Source of the DNA: Spinellus fusiger
Taxonomy: Eukaryota; Mucoromycota; Mucoromycetes; Mucorales; Phycomycetaceae
Reading direction: 5' to 3'
DNA: 64,000 nt
Assembly (NCBI GenBank): GCA_025094145.1
Contig: JALLLS010000023.1
Coordinates: 124,001-188,000, forward strand
Position 1 is the stretch's first letter, and each line of letters starts with the position of its first letter. The notes beneath the pieces are model-generated. The model was given only the letters and a program-made list of their open reading frames with translations, was not told where the DNA came from and did not search any database. Below are positions 40,978 through 53,400 of the stretch, piece by piece. The translations under genes and the position numbers were made by a program.

Positions 40978-42215
40978 ATGGGTTATAACAATCTTGCCGT
41001 GTTTGATTTTGACTGGTAAATATGAAAAGGAAGTGTAGTGTATAGTGTATAGTGTAGTGTATAGTGTATAGTGTATAGTGTAGTGTGTAGTATGTAGTAT
41101 GTAGTATGTAGTATGTAGTGTGTAGTGTGTATATTGTAGTGTGTAGTGTGTATAGTGTAGTGTGTAGTGGTGTATAGTGTATTTTACTCTACCTACACCT
41201 TAATCCACCTTAATCCACCCTACCTATATTCTAATCCATTCTGCATAATTAAAGGTCTCTTATTGACGAAGACAGCGACCATTGGGTAATTCGTCACTTG
41301 TCTCCCTCACAGTGGGATGATTATAGATCTAAAAAAGAACAAGTCAGTGTCCATACTATGTAAGTTATCTATTTAAAATTAGAGCATTTAATCTTGCTTA
41401 GAGATGCTGCCTTGAATCAAATGCAAAAGGATGGCATAACAAAGGAGGATATTACCAAGGTGTTAAAGACAGCCCCTATGGTAAAAGAGCCTTCTAGCAT
41501 CCTACCATCTCTATTAACACAGCATGGATTGTGTGGGTGAATAAAGTCCGAGGCTATGATAGAAACACTCAAGACATTGGCTCAACATCATACTCGGGTG
41601 CTTATTTTATCAGATGCCAATACATATCATATAAATACCATTCTTCAGGTACAAGCATAATCGATAGAAGAAAAAGAAGAGAGAAAGAAAAAGAAACTCA
41701 CGGGCAAACACATAGACATACGGTGTGGATCATCTTATTACCGATATTATCACAAATCCAGTGTATACTGATAAAGAGGGTCGATTCAGAGTGGGATCAT
41801 GGACTCCTTTGGATGGGCCTCAACACCAATGTTCTCTCCAATGCCCTGCCAATCTGTGCAAAGGTAGGCATGGTCTCTAATGACACGGGCCTTTAATGAT
41901 ATATCACAGGCAAAGAATTGAGTGCCTACATAGCAAAACATGGTCCTTTTAACAAGGTCACCTATGTGGGGGATGGAAAGGTAATGGGGAATAAATGCAC
42001 CCGTGCTACTTACTTGTACTTACACTGCTGCTTAGAATGACTACTGTCCTATCCTCCGTCTAACAGAAACAGACAGAGTATTGGCCCGATCCAATAGAAC
42101 ATTGGCAGACCTACTGACACATGGTGAAGAGACAGCAATTCCTGTCAAGGCAAGAGTCACAGTATGGGACAGGGCAGAGACAGTTCTTGCCTGTGTACAA
42201 AAAGAAGTGCTATAA
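40978..42215 (+). CDS. PHOSPHO-type HAD phosphatase (phosphoethanolamine/phosphocholine or PLP phosphatase-like)
   Basis: Seven exons (40978..41015, 41255..41359, 41402..41480, 41547..41648, 41716..41863, 41910..41980, 42036..42215) splice in frame to 240 residues. HAD motif I is VFDFDWSLIDEDSD, split by intron 1, with nucleophile Asp and the family DEDSD. LILSDANTYHINTIL (motif II) follows, then ITDIITNPVY. Next is the diagnostic cysteine block HQCSLQCPANLCKGKEL, and motif IV VTYVGDGKNDYCPILRL. This matches eukaryotic PHOSPHO1/2 proteins (about 240-270 residues), cytosolic phosphatases acting on phosphoethanolamine, phosphocholine or pyridoxal phosphate. The substrate is not decidable here. 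Intron 1 (239 nt) contains a GTGTAGTGTATA-type tandem repeat. Tail-to-tail with DGAT2. Confidence 0.92.
41034..41183. repeat. TGTAGTGTATAG-type tandem repeat in an intron
   Basis: Irregular tandem array of GTGTAG/GTATAG units occupying most of intron 1 of the PHOSPHO-type gene. Confidence 0.85.
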
Positions 42216-42353
42216 GAGGATGTATATTTATTAAATGATATGCAAACAAAGAAGAAGAAGGGAAGGAGAAGAAGGGGTTGGATGAATAAATAACCAGCAA
42301 AGGATCCCAGTGGGTTGCTCATCCACATAGACAGTCAACAGTCAACAGAGCCT

Positions 42354-43658
42354 TTAGTCAATAAACTCCATATCTTTGATTCTGTCCAGTGCATACACAT
42401 CCTTGTATTTATCATACAAGTCTCTCAGAGCCTGCATGTACTGCCCATGTAATTTACGAACTGCTTCTTCGTGGTCTTTTTCGGGGACATTGGTAGGAGG
42501 ATCAATAGGTTCACCCACTAAACAGAATCACAGCATGAGTTCTAATTTCTACTCCATCCTCTCCATCCTCTCCCTTACCAATAATATTAATCGGACGGCG
42601 GTAAGGCAGCAGCCCAATGTCGTCTAAACACACTCTGTCAACAACAAGTACAACAACAACAAAGAGCATCTACCCTTGGATCCAATCCATAGCCCTCAGA
42701 TTGACTTACAATTGAAAATACCCCTTCCATGGAAAAGGGGTGCAGTAAATCCAAGTGTCTGCTGTAATTTGGTTTGAAATCGACGAACAAAAGAGCCACT
42801 CTCGTTATCTAATTGGTCAAAAATATCGTTTTCTCCGAAACCTAGAACAGGCACAAGTTGAGCCCCTGTTTCAATAGCAATTTTGATAAATCCCAGGCGT
42901 CTTTTCAGTGTGAGGTTGATAACACCCGGACGCGCATTGAGTGACTCGGAGGCTCCTCCCACAGCAATAATGATGGAACGCCCCGGTTTTGATTGGAGAA
43001 TATATTTGCATGATTTACGTGATACGGAACACAGTCCCATGGAAAGAAGGTATTCACGTTGAAAGGGGATTTTGAAGTTGGTACTGAGAGTCAGGAGAGA
43101 AGCAGTGATGCCAGGATACAGCTTGGAAAACCCTGCACCCTCAGCCATAAATCCAGCTGCTGCACCAAAGACAATAATGCCGTGGGGATGGTAACTATGC
43201 TTGGAGTGAGTAAGGGCCTACATGGGCATAGGAGTGTGTTCTTTGGCAACGTACCCAAAGATGTAATTCTTGGTAGGATCTAGATCAGCTTCCTATCAAC
43301 ATCAGTGTGAGTGGAATGGCTAAGAATTGCAAACTACCTTTGTAATTCTGACAGGAAAGTAGTCGGCAAAATACTTCCAAATGGATCTGTTACGTAGCCA
43401 CTCCCAGCGTCGACCTCCTTCTTCAGGTGTCTTGTCGAGATATATATAGATAATGTAAATGATAATCAGTGGCCAAAAGAGGGGTATTGCACATAGAAAT
43501 CCAAATAGACATAAGAGAGCAATTGACAGCAATGAATAGACTAATAATGCTAATGTCTGTAGTCGTCGTGAAAATGGTACGTTCAAAGGGGCCATAAGTG
43601 GCTGTAGGCCGGTCTGAGTTTCTTTGGTTGAGTCTGATTCATCGACTTGAATGGTCAT
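42354..43658 (-). CDS. DGAT2: Diacylglycerol O-acyltransferase type 2
   Basis: Five exons (43658..43338, 43292..43255, 43194..42710, 42623..42579, 42517..42354) splice in frame to 350 residues. An N-terminal hydrophobic hairpin (LALLVYSLLSIALLCLFGFL ... FWPLIIIYIIYIYLD) anchors it in the ER. The catalytic YHPHG motif is assembled across an intron (KNYIFG|YHPHGIIVFGAA). The family blocks VGGASESLNARPG and RLGFIKIAIETGAQLVPV follow, then FGENDIFDQLDNE and LLPYRRPINIIVGEPIDPP. It transfers acyl-CoA to diacylglycerol, the last step of storage-lipid synthesis. Start ATG chosen at 43658 because the upstream open frame is low-complexity Phe/Ser sequence without family similarity. Confidence 0.95.
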
Positions 43659-44610
43659 TGGAGAAGAGAAAGAAGAGAGAAAGAAGAAAGAAAGAGAAGG
43701 GAAAGAGAAGGGAAAGGACAAAATAAAGGAAACATGGACAGAAGAACTACAGTGTTTTCTAACTGCAGGAAGCTCCCAAGTAGTACGATGACTCCACGTG
43801 ATATTGTCTTTGGAGAGATAAGGTTGTTTCCAGTTTGACTCTAAAGAAAGAAAGAAAAAAAAAGATGAGGCTGTGTAGGCTGTGGCTATTCTCCAGTCCA
43901 TGTCTTGGTGATATTGATAAGTTAAAAGGAGAGGATGATAAGTGGTTATTATAGCTATGATAAGTGGTTGTTATTGTTATCCTCTCCATGAAAGGTACCA
44001 TCCATTTCTCCATGTAATATGTACACTTATTACTAATAAGAAGAATGAGTAGACATCACCTATGGATGGCCTTGTCTTTCTACAGTACCATGCACTTTTG
44101 TAGTCTATAGGGACACTCATGGAAAGGTGGGGAAATGCATGGTATGACTTGCTATTACATTTTACAAGCACAACAATGCATCCACAAGACACGACAGATG
44201 CCCTGCCTTTATATCTCATATATCATATATCATATACAGACAGACAGACAGACAGTATAATGTAGAGGCACTGATATGCCATGCTAGATGTGTCAAGGAC
44301 TTTCCTCTACCATCAAGTAGCAGACATAGTCTCATCCGTGCTGCTTTCTAATCTGTTTCTAATGTAACAAATGCTAAGAAGGGTGTACACACACAATACA
44401 TTCCACCTGATAAATACATATCTACGCATGTTTATCAAATACACTAAATGTACTATGACTGTACTACTGTCTTACCATCAACAGAAAAGACATTCCATTT
44501 ATATTCACCCTTATTTACTCTTCTATCAACAGGTAAAAGCAAAATGACTATAAAGTGTTTAATATGAAAGCAACAAAAAGAGTGTGTGGGTGATGTTCAA
44601 CAATGACTAT
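43659..44610. other. Intergenic, no gene seen
   Basis: Purine-rich tract (GAAAGAAAG type) near 43665-43720 upstream of DGAT2; ATATCAT and CAGA short tandem repeats near 44215-44255. No convincing coding frame. Confidence 0.55.
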
Positions 44611-45560
44611 TTACATGCCCTTGATATAAGCAGGGTGCTCTGTGAAGAAGTTATTGTTAGATTCAATAATCTTCTCAAGAGCCACAAGCCATTCATTCAT
44701 AGTGGCCAAGCTTTCCTCAGAAGAAACATGGAGCTTCTCGTAAAAGTCTTTGCGATAAGGACAGGCCTTCATAGCAAACTAAAGAGAGGATGTCCATAGT
44801 CAATAAATGATCCTCTACCCACACCCTGACAGCAGGGCCCGTTGTCTGGACATAGTCTTTATGGTACTTACACCGAACAAAGGACGAATAACAATGCTGT
44901 GGTGCTTACGAAGGGTGTTTTCATAAGCCTTGGTGAAAGAAGTCACCAATTCCTCGTTGGGATCATCAAGAGAGCGACGCAATGCTTGGGCGGTAAAGCC
45001 AAGACCACTGTAGTATCAGTTAGTTATATTAGTTATATTAATTATTATTATTATTATTATTGCTATTATTAAAAGGGGGCTTCATAGAATGCCCTTCCTT
45101 AAATAGAAACGATCAACAAGAACAATTTGACTTACCGAGACAACCAAAGAAGACCTTCTGTAGCAACACGCTTCTTTTCAGGAGATTCTGTTACCATTAA
45201 ATTCTCAAGAGTGTTGTTGGCAGTAGGGTTGGATAGAAAACGCTCTCTAATTTTCTAACAAAACGTGTTCATTGTCTTTTTATCCTTACTAGTGCTCTGT
45301 ATAGAAACACGCTTTTGTGTATTTACCTTGATATTGCCGTTCATATCATTCTGAACCACAGAGAAAGCAGCAGAACCAAGTAAATCTAATGTAAAGTATA
45401 CATTATAAACACATTGCTCAATAGGATGGTGTTGGCATTAGTGTAAATTACCAAACAGCTTGACTACGCCTTCAGTGGCCTCCAGGAATTGTTCTGTATC
45501 AATTCCCTTGGTAACATCCACGTCGATGTAAGAGCGAGAGACTGTTGTAAAGTAAGACAT
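44611..45560 (-). CDS. Glycolipid transfer protein (GLTP-domain)
   Basis: Five exons (45560..45452, 45385..45327, 45254..45136, 45007..44872, 44778..44611) splice in frame to 196 residues, the typical size. Motifs: IDTEQFLEATEGVVKLFDLL, NDMNGNIKKIRERF (with the sugar-headgroup-contacting Asp/Asn/Lys), LLWLSRGLGFTAQAL (headgroup Trp), and AYENTLRKHHSIVIR (His). FGFAMKACPYRKDFYEKL and NEWLVALEKIIESNNNFF follow. These are the ordered GLTP-fold signatures. The protein shuttles glycosphingolipids between membranes in the cytosol. Start is the ATG immediately before SYFTTVSRSYID. Confidence 0.94.
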
Positions 45561-46400
45561 GATATTGTTGGCCTGTACAAAGGAGAAGATTTCTATAATT
45601 GTGTGTTTATTTGATGTGTTTATTTGTTAATGTATCTACCTTAACAAGAGCTTGTCAAGTAGGAAAGAAGAAAGGCAGAAATGAACAACGGTACTTTTTT
45701 ATTCTAAAAAAAAAAAAAAAAAAGAGGGTTGAGTCGGCGATAGACAAAATAAAAAGCACCTCTCTTGAGCAGGTCTTTGTATTCCAGAAAAGCCATACGA
45801 AAGACTCAGCGGGATGATGAATTCAGCTAGTTTCGCTTTCGAATGTATGCCTTAGAGAATGGAGGACTGTGAGCATTCTATTTATAGACTGACTCGTGAA
45901 TAAAGTGGAGAAAAAAAGGAAAATAACAAGCAATGCACTTTTGCTTGTGCGGCATTGAATTATGAATGTGTCATATAAGATGGATTATTTTATCAAGTAT
46001 AAATATACATGTCATTAAGAGATAGAATTCATTTGTTATAATAGCCTATTCTTATTCTGGTTGCCATGGTATCAGGCAGTGTGATAATTTAGAAAAGACA
46101 GTTACTTGTGGATGGCCTGCTAAATGGCAAGCACTACTCCAAGGTTATGCACTGACAAGAGTCATTTGGAGTGGGCATTGTGGTGTGTTCTCCATGTCCA
46201 TGCCCTTTAAGGAGAATTTACTACAAAAAAGACCGTCCAACACTGCAAAATATCTTACTGTCCTTTTCTAATAGTGGCCTGGCTACAAATATGGATCTAT
46301 ACATTTGTAGATGTCTGCACGTGTCTACTATAATTAAGAATGGAGTCAACAAGGATGAGTGTAATGTTGGGCACGTATGATCTTAATGAAGACACGTAGG
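45561..46400. other. Intergenic with a poly(A)-like run
   Basis: A run of about 20 A residues near 45704-45723; otherwise no gene signal. Upstream region of the GLTP gene. Confidence 0.5.
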
Positions 46401-47015
46401 GCCTGGAGGGGTTGGCTACTGACACACAAATAAAGCAGGAGTGGGGTTTGGGGATGTCCTTGACCGTGCGTGAGTATAGAAATGTGAGGGAGGATAGGTT
46501 ATAACAAGAGAAATGTAAGGAAGCAGAAAACAGTCAGGTTTATAGGTAGAGTGTGGCATTTTGTGCATACACAGTTCAGAACCAACGAAAAGGAAAGAGA
46601 CACAAAGGAAACAGTAATAGAGCAAGAAGCAGCCCACTATCCAAGTCAAAGAAGGTCTATCTTGTTTATGCTTCAGAAAGTAACTCGGGTCAAGGTCTGT
46701 TTAATTAAAGAGGTAGTAAACTACACCTTTTATACTAGCTGCCACCTTATCCCCTGTGACATGGAGTCTTGGTGTCTGTGGCACTACCATTGCCTATGTC
46801 TTGCTACATCTTTGTATATAGCAGATTCTGCCTTGGCCTTGAGTGATATAATTGCATATCGTCAGCATGAACTGGTGCGGGTGCTCGAAGTTGACCATCC
46901 GAAACAATGTATATATTTCTTCCCAAGATCGGTGCTCATTGGTGTGATTGTATGGTTCTTTACCATGACTCAACCCCATAGGTAGAATTTCTTCACTTTG
47001 CTGCCTTTTACCTGG

Positions 47016-47915
47016 TCATACATAGGTGGCCTTCATTTCTTGTTTTGTCTTGTTTTGTCTTATTCGCGCCAGAGGAAGGATATCTTGGTTCTGATGTATT
47101 GTTTCTTCGAGTTGAGAGAATGGTTCTTCTATGTTTTCTGTATTCACAGGTTTGTAATCCAAACACAAATGGTAAGGGCCCTTTGAGGTCGGTTGGGGTG
47201 CAATGGTTGTATAATTGACTCTATCACTCTCTTTGGTTTTGACCAACCTTTGTGGTGGATCTGCGGTGAACTGTCATTGTCTATCTACCTTTTCATTGTT
47301 CTTCTTTTCTTCTGCATTTTCCTGCTCCATATCATTCTTTGGCTCCGGGAGGATTCCATAGATCTTGCCTGCTATCCGTCGTAGTATCGGTATAATTTTG
47401 ACTCTTGGACTCTTTCTCTTGTCCAACTCCCATTGCTTGATAGCCGTCTGCAACCAATTTTTGGCACCGTAAAGAACTCCATCTGCTGGACAGCTCTTTG
47501 GCTTGGAATTTGGTCTGGTTGCAACTACCTGTGGGTATTTTCCTATTACTGCCATAATTTTTATTTTCTCTTCTGTTAATTCTTGATTCACATCAAATCC
47601 TTCCAGTTTTGTTGTAGTGTCTCCCTGTGGCTTCTGGTGTGCAACTACATGGTTGCTTCCAGCAGCTGGTCGTGGTATGTCTTCTAGGCAGTATATCGGA
47701 CCTGATAATGCTGATGGTATTTCATACATGTCAGAATATATGGCCGTGTTCAATAGTTGTTCTTGCATCTCCATGATATTATGGGAGGCCAATGGGCTTT
47801 GCTTATACTCTTCCACTGATCCCATGGCGGGTGTAAAGTTTCTCAATGCAGTCCACGCTACCACATCCAACTTCTGAATTGTACAGTTTCCAAAGATTAC
47901 ATAGGACTGTACCAA
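47016..47915 (-). pseudogene. Unidentified degraded ORFs, possibly retroelement pol remnant
   Basis: Two minus-strand open stretches follow each other: 47915-47274 (213 residues, with VLYGAKNWLQTAIKQWELDK) and 47246-47016 (76 residues, with TTIAPQPTSKGPYHLCLDYK and then PVN). The CLDYKPVN string resembles the (C/I)DYRxLN start of Ty3/gypsy-type reverse transcriptases, but no catalytic YxDD was found in the following DNA. No LTRs were recognised. I do not identify the first ORF. Called as a probable relic because it lies beside the LINE/Tc1 block and the frames do not join. Confidence 0.3.
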
Positions 47916-47940
47916 TGGATGTATCAGAGTGAGGCATACA

Positions 47941-48540
47941 GTTTAAAGTATTTTTATTTTTGGGTGTGGTTTGCTATTCGCGCATTAGGCATATCAGCCA
48001 CCCTATGAGAACTTTTGTAAAATAAATAATAGACATAGCAACACTTCAAATACATAAGTGAAAAATAATAATGCAAAGAGAGAGGAGACGGAAGGATAGA
48101 GAATATAAAACCTCAATGAGGGGAAAATAAGGGAAAAAATGAAAAAATAATTGTAAATGAGATTTATGAAGACATCCAAAAGGCCATAAATTCAACAAAA
48201 TAGGACACTAAAAAGATAACCGTCATCCTGTGGTGGTTCGAAATCCAACGAGGGATACTTGGAGCAACTCGGACAATCCTGAGAATATATGTATCAACTA
48301 CACTAGCAGCTTCTGGCTGTGCTAAACGGGTTAAGAATGGGTGGTAGAGGAGAGATCGGAGGAGAAGTGAGGATACAGCGTCTGTTGCTGAAGAAGTCTT
48401 TGCACTCTATGGTAGCATTGGTGTTCCCGCTCAATACACCCATCAGCAGCCTCAATGAGCAAGCTACCAGCCGATGGCTCTACCTTAAAGTCTTGAGTAG
48501 ACGTGGCTCGATCAATGGCTTGCAGCAGTATGAAGGCTAG
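47941..48540 (-). mobile_element. LINE, 5'-truncated copy 3 (minus strand)
   Basis: 600 bp corresponding to the end of ORF2 (LLQAIDRATSTQDFKVEPSA ... DLSSTTHS, stop 48333-48331) and the 3' UTR, ending at the RC of ACTTTAAAC before TGTA. More diverged than copies 2 and 4 (frameshift-free over 70 codons but with substitutions). Its 5' side is bounded by the Tc1 terminus at 48541. Confidence 0.88.
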
Positions 48541-48542
48541 TA

Positions 48543-49897
48543 CAGTGTCCGGTGGAAAACATGTCAAATGTTTTATTTTCTGATAGGATTCTTGTTTGAG
48601 GAAGTACTTATTACTTGTAATGAAACCACACATTAACCACACATAGTAGCGACTTGAAAATTGGATAGAGTATATAAAAGGTCAACAGGATAATATATAC
48701 AAATTCATTGAGTAGAAACCCTAAGTATTTGGTGTTTCCACCCTTGGCCTCTATAACAGCCCTACATCTCCTATGCATGCTGGCAATGAGGCCATCTGTA
48801 GTATCTTTGGGGATTATCTCCTATTCTTGGACCAAGAGAGCCTTCAAATTCTAGAGGGTGATTACTGGGATCATCTTCATGAAAAATGTTCTGTCCAGCT
48901 CCTCCCAAAGATGCTCAATTGGGTTCAGGTCAGGGCTTTGAGAGGACCACCCCTCCATCATGACTATGCCTCTCTTATCCTTCCATTTCCTAGTCTCTTT
49001 ACTAGTTGTCATACTATTATTGTCTTCTTGAAAAACATAGCCTACCACAAGATTCAGTGCCAAAAAACTATCTACTTCATGGCAATAGGCCTGATCTAAA
49101 ATACTGGTGTGATTGGCAGTATTGATGGATCTCTCTACCATAGCAAGTCTACCAACACCTTGACCAGAAAAAGAACCCCACTACCACCAAACCTTATTGT
49201 TGTCTTGGAATTCTTTGAGAGAAGACCTCCCTTCTTTCTGCGTATCACTCTGTTATGGTGGTTGTTGCTCATCAACTGGAACTTGGACTCATCGGACCAG
49301 ATGACCGCTTTCCAGTCTTCTTCTTTCCAGTGGAAGTGGACCGTAGCCTAAGAAAGCCTCAACTTCTTGTTTTTATTGTTAAGAGCAGGCTTTCTTATCA
49401 CCCTTTAAGAAGACAGGCCAAGTTTCTTCATTTTTCTAAAAGTGCTCATGCACACTTTGGTGGTCATCTGCGTGTGAGGTTGATCAATTGTCTGAAGTAA
49501 ATCCCTTTCCATCTCGCATACAATCTCTCTCGTCCCTCTAAACAAGAATCAACCTACTCCTAAGGCTCTTTCCTATTTTGAAGCAGTCAGTTTTCCTATA
49601 TCTCTTCATGATAAGGCTGACAGTAGGATGACTAACACCAGATATGACTGTAGTATCTGTTTGTCTGGTGCCATGTTGGGTGGCCTGTGAACAATGAGTT
49701 TACGAGTAGAGTTAACAATACTTTTTCTTATTTCCAATAGGGTTGGTGGCTTGTTCAGTAGTGTTAGACATCATAGACGTTATAGTGGAAAAAGAAGGAA
49801 TGAGGAATAAGTATATATTTATAAATATATAAGAGTTTTTTGACCAAAAAAAAAGTCGGAAAATGAAAAAAGATTATATCTATTTTGCTACACACTG
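48543..49897 (-). mobile_element. Tc1/mariner-type DNA transposon, degenerate copy 2
   Basis: A 1,355-bp inverted counterpart of 1970-3322, bounded by TA at 48541-48542 and 49898-49899. The left end is CAGTGTCCGGTGGAAAACAT. The opposite end keeps only CAGTGT before diverging. The minus strand carries transposase pieces: IRRKKGGLLSKNSKTTIRFG near 49200 and the Glu block WSSQSPDLNPIEHLWEELDR near 48890-48960. Its N-terminal HTH part (49770-49430) is broken by stops. Not functional. The right TA is part of the target of the LINE that follows. Confidence 0.88.
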
Positions 49898-49909
49898 TAC
49901 ATGTTAGGA
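49896..49909. repeat. LINE target-site duplication, left copy
   Basis: TGTACATGTTAGGA, repeated at 54465-54478. Two further bases (AC) upstream also match, so 14-16 bp. It starts inside the Tc1 terminus. Confidence 0.92.
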
Positions 49910-50473
49910 CCCTCAGTGTACGAATTCGTATACGTCCCTTGCCGCCGATACCTTAAGTACGGCCAGGTCCGCAAGATGTTGGGATCGTTGAAGATCCAAC
50001 AGTCACGGATCATTGACATCCACTTCCCGGCAAGGGGAACAGTTGCGCTGCTGGTCCACAGCAGCTACAAGAAGGAACTCGAGGAGCACCTCGAGAAGCT
50101 TAAGATCAGTCCAGTGAAGGACTTCAACCCTGTGTCCGCTGCAGTCATTGCAGACCCAAAGCTCCAAGGGGAAACCAACAGTACCAAGGCTGCAAAGGCC
50201 CAGGAACTCTTTGACCAGAGAGTGTCAAACACCTGTCTTCGTTCCCCCACCCACTTAGGGTACAGCATTGCTCGCCACTTTGGCTCTGGTAATGCCACTC
50301 CCCGCCTCTCTGCCACTGCCTTTGAGAAGCTCTTGGCGGATCTCAAGGCCAAGACCCCAGTTGCCAGCCGCCCCGCCACCCTTGAAGAAGAGGCCATCCA
50401 GGCATTTGGATCAGGCTCAGCTATGGAAGAAGATGAGGGAGACGCCCAAAACATCCACCGAGAAGAATTATGA
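49910..50473 (+). CDS. LINE ORF1 protein (RRM-like), 5'-truncated
   Basis: An open frame of about 187 residues inside the element; its first residues come from the target-site duplication. An RRM/ORF1-like segment reads YLKYGQVRKMLGSLKIQQSR, IIDIHFPARGTVALLVHSSY. The remainder is Lys/Ala-rich and ends EEDEGDAQNIHREEL. Such ORF1 proteins bind the element RNA. The missing 5' end means no native start codon; the apparent ATG at 49901 lies in host DNA. Its TGA (50471-50473) overlaps the ORF2 ATG as ATGA. Confidence 0.75.
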   Translation, partial: PSVYEFVYVPCRRYLKYGQVRKMLGSLKIQQSRIIDIHFPARGTVALLVHSSYKKELEEHLEKLKISPVKDFNPVSAAVIADPKLQGETNSTKAAKAQELFDQRVSNTCLRSPTHLGYSIARHFGSGNATPRLSATAFEKLLADLKAKTPVASRPATLEEEAIQAFGSGSAMEEDEGDAQNIHREEL

Positions 50474-53400
50474 ATAGACTGAAGATTGGTCTATTGAATG
50501 CTTGTGGAATCAGGCCCAAACTGGTGAACGTTCTGAATGTGTGTGTGCAGAATGATATTGATATACTTTTAGTGACAGAGACTTTCCTGACCAAAGACAT
50601 GCAAATGTTGAGGTGCCCCTGGATACAAATACACAACTATGCTACAGCCCATGGTGATGCTGGACGAGGTTTTGATGGAGTTTCGTTCTTTATTCGTCCT
50701 GACTTTCCTTACCATGTACATTCCTTACCAATTACTAATCCTTTTGTGGTCTCCTGTAGGATTGGCCCATATACACTCCATGGTCTGTACCTACCTCCGA
50801 GGCTGTCGTCTAGTGAGGCTGCGGAAAGGTTGAATTCACTACCCATAGACGACTTCACACTCGTCCTTGGTGACCTGAATACACGTTTAGGCCGCCTGAC
50901 TGGAGATCATGGCATAAACGACAGACATGTGGGATTTGAAGACTGGATCTGCCGTCAGGATCTAACCTTGTGGAACTCAGAGTTGGCATTTGGCTTGCCT
51001 ACATATGAGCGAATTCTAGCAGATGGTCGTCGGTTTGCTAGCATTATTGACCTGTTCCTGTCAAGAAGCTACAACTTCTCCGAAGTGTGCTTGCACATTA
51101 GGGACGATCTGACGTTAGGTTCAGACCACCACTTGTGTGAGCTGTCCTTTCAGCCGGTGCTCATGCCACCGCTCATGACAGAAACAGCTGTCCGTCGCCT
51201 CTGGAGACTGCAACGTTTAAACAAACAAACAGTCTGTGACCAGTACAAGCGATGTTTTGCAGAGAACACAGGTGAACTGCAAAGAGAGATCCAAAAAATA
51301 TTGGAAGACAAAACCCCGTTGTGCTCTGTTAAGATGGAGGACTTTGCTGAGAGACTCAATGAGTCAATCTACAAGGCCCTGGATGATAGCGTAGGGCGCG
51401 CACAATCCCATCCAAAAGCTTGGAAAAGCTACTGGAATGCTGATCTACAACAGTTAGCTGACCGTCGTCAAGAACTTTATCGTTTTAGACGACGGGTAGG
51501 CAATGATATTGAACGCATTGAAGCCCACCGCTTGTATGAGGAAGCGTGTTTAGCTTTGAAAAAGGCTATAAGGCAAGCACAACGACAAACCTGGCATGTA
51601 TTTTGTGATAAAGTCCGTAAGGGCTTAACAGAGATGACAAGTGCTGTGAAAGGAATGAGGCTGCGGAGACGTTCGCCAATTTCCCTGTCATCTCCAGAGG
51701 GCCCTCGGCATGCTGCCAATCGCATGATTGACCACCTAGAGAGAGTGTTTGGCGGATCTACGGAAAGACAGGAGCGTCAGGAGTTTACTCTCCAAGACAA
51801 TCCAGTCCCATGGGACGTAGACTTTATTCACTCTGCTATTCGAAAGATGCCAAATCGAAAAGCACCAGGCATTGATCATATTAGAGCAGAAATGCTCAAA
51901 CCCCTAGTTTGAGTGCTAGTGCCTCTGTTACATCAGATCTTCACATTGTGTTGGAGATGGTCGTGGACGCCTGTGGCCTGGAGAACAGCACAGGTGGTAC
52001 CTATTTACAAAAACAAAGGAGAGCAGGATGACCCTAGTAACTATCGGCCTATTAGCTTGACATCGGTGTTTCGTAAGCTCTTAGAAAGATGTATAGCTGG
52101 GGAGCTCCTTTCGACCATGCCTGCATTGGACATGGCTCAAGGTGGATTTCGCGCTCGTCGTGGAACTCTAGACCAGGCCCTCTGTCTCCACGAACTTATG
52201 GGGTTGTACGCTGCCCAAGGATCAGGAGAGCAAGATCCAAAACCTCCAGTCGTCGTCTTCCTAGATATTAAAGCTGCATATGATAGTGTGGAACGCTCTG
52301 TCATATGGGAGTCGCTGATGCCCTTCGTGTCTCAGCCGTTGCTCTTGCTACTACAGAATTTGTTTGATGACATTGTGGTGAATGTGATTCTGAAAAATGT
52401 AGCATCCCGGGACATTGCACCTAAACGAGGAGTCTTACAGGGTAGTATTCTTTCTCCATTTCTTTATTCTATTTTCATTGATACTCTTCCACGTTTCTTG
52501 AGGTTTGCTTCGGTATCCCCAATACTGGTTGGTATGCACCCACCTACCATGGGACGGTCCATTAATCTCTGTGCTCGAAATCCTTTCTCTTTTGCTTCCC
52601 CACAGGCAACTGTTCACGCATTGCTTGACGAGTTACAGAATTCCCTTCACAATCCTTTTCCTACTTCTACAGTTTCGGATGACTCTTCTGAGTTGTCAGA
52701 TTCCTCTTACAGTCCGTCTCATGTCACTGTTACTTGGGCTCCTGTGAATTGTTTGTTGTATGCTGATGATGTGGCTCTTATGGGCTGCCCAGAAGATATA
52801 CATCGAATGCTGGCACTTGCCGAAATTCACTCGACCCTCCTTGGTTACAAATGGAGTCCCTCCAAATGTGAAGTACTCAATGCCCCGGCCAATGTGCCGT
52901 TTTACCTCTATGGCAACGAGCTTCCAACCTGTGATACTTTCAAGTACCTTGGTATCCCCTTTTCACGTCAAGGTATTAACCAAGACGCACTTTTCTCACA
53001 CTCACAAGTCAAGGCAATTGCAGTAATGCAAAAGCTGAGAGGAATGGGTGTAAACATGTATGGCTTTGGGATTACAGCAGCCCTAAGAGCGTATACTGTT
53101 TTTGTTCGGCCTATCCTTGAGTATGGGTTGGCTATTTGTAATGTCAATAGACTAGGCATCCGCCCGCTACAAATCTGTCAGTCTGCTTGTCTGAGACTTT
53201 GTCTTGCTAGATCTGCTACTGCTAGGTTTGGAACGATCCAGGTTGCCCAATTAGCTGCCCTCCCTAACATATACTCTCGTTTTCTTTATCTGCAAGCCAA
53301 ATTTGTTGAGCGCGCAGCTACCCTTCCTGAAGACACCCTCCTCTGGTGCCTTGTCCCGCAGCTTGAAGCACCCCAGAGTAAAGCCAGATGGATTAAGCTA

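Noticed and set aside
43659..43901. Extended N-terminus of DGAT2 from an upstream ATG
   Set aside because: The added residues are Phe/Ser/Leu low complexity from a pyrimidine-rich leader; the family N-terminus begins at MTIQVDES.
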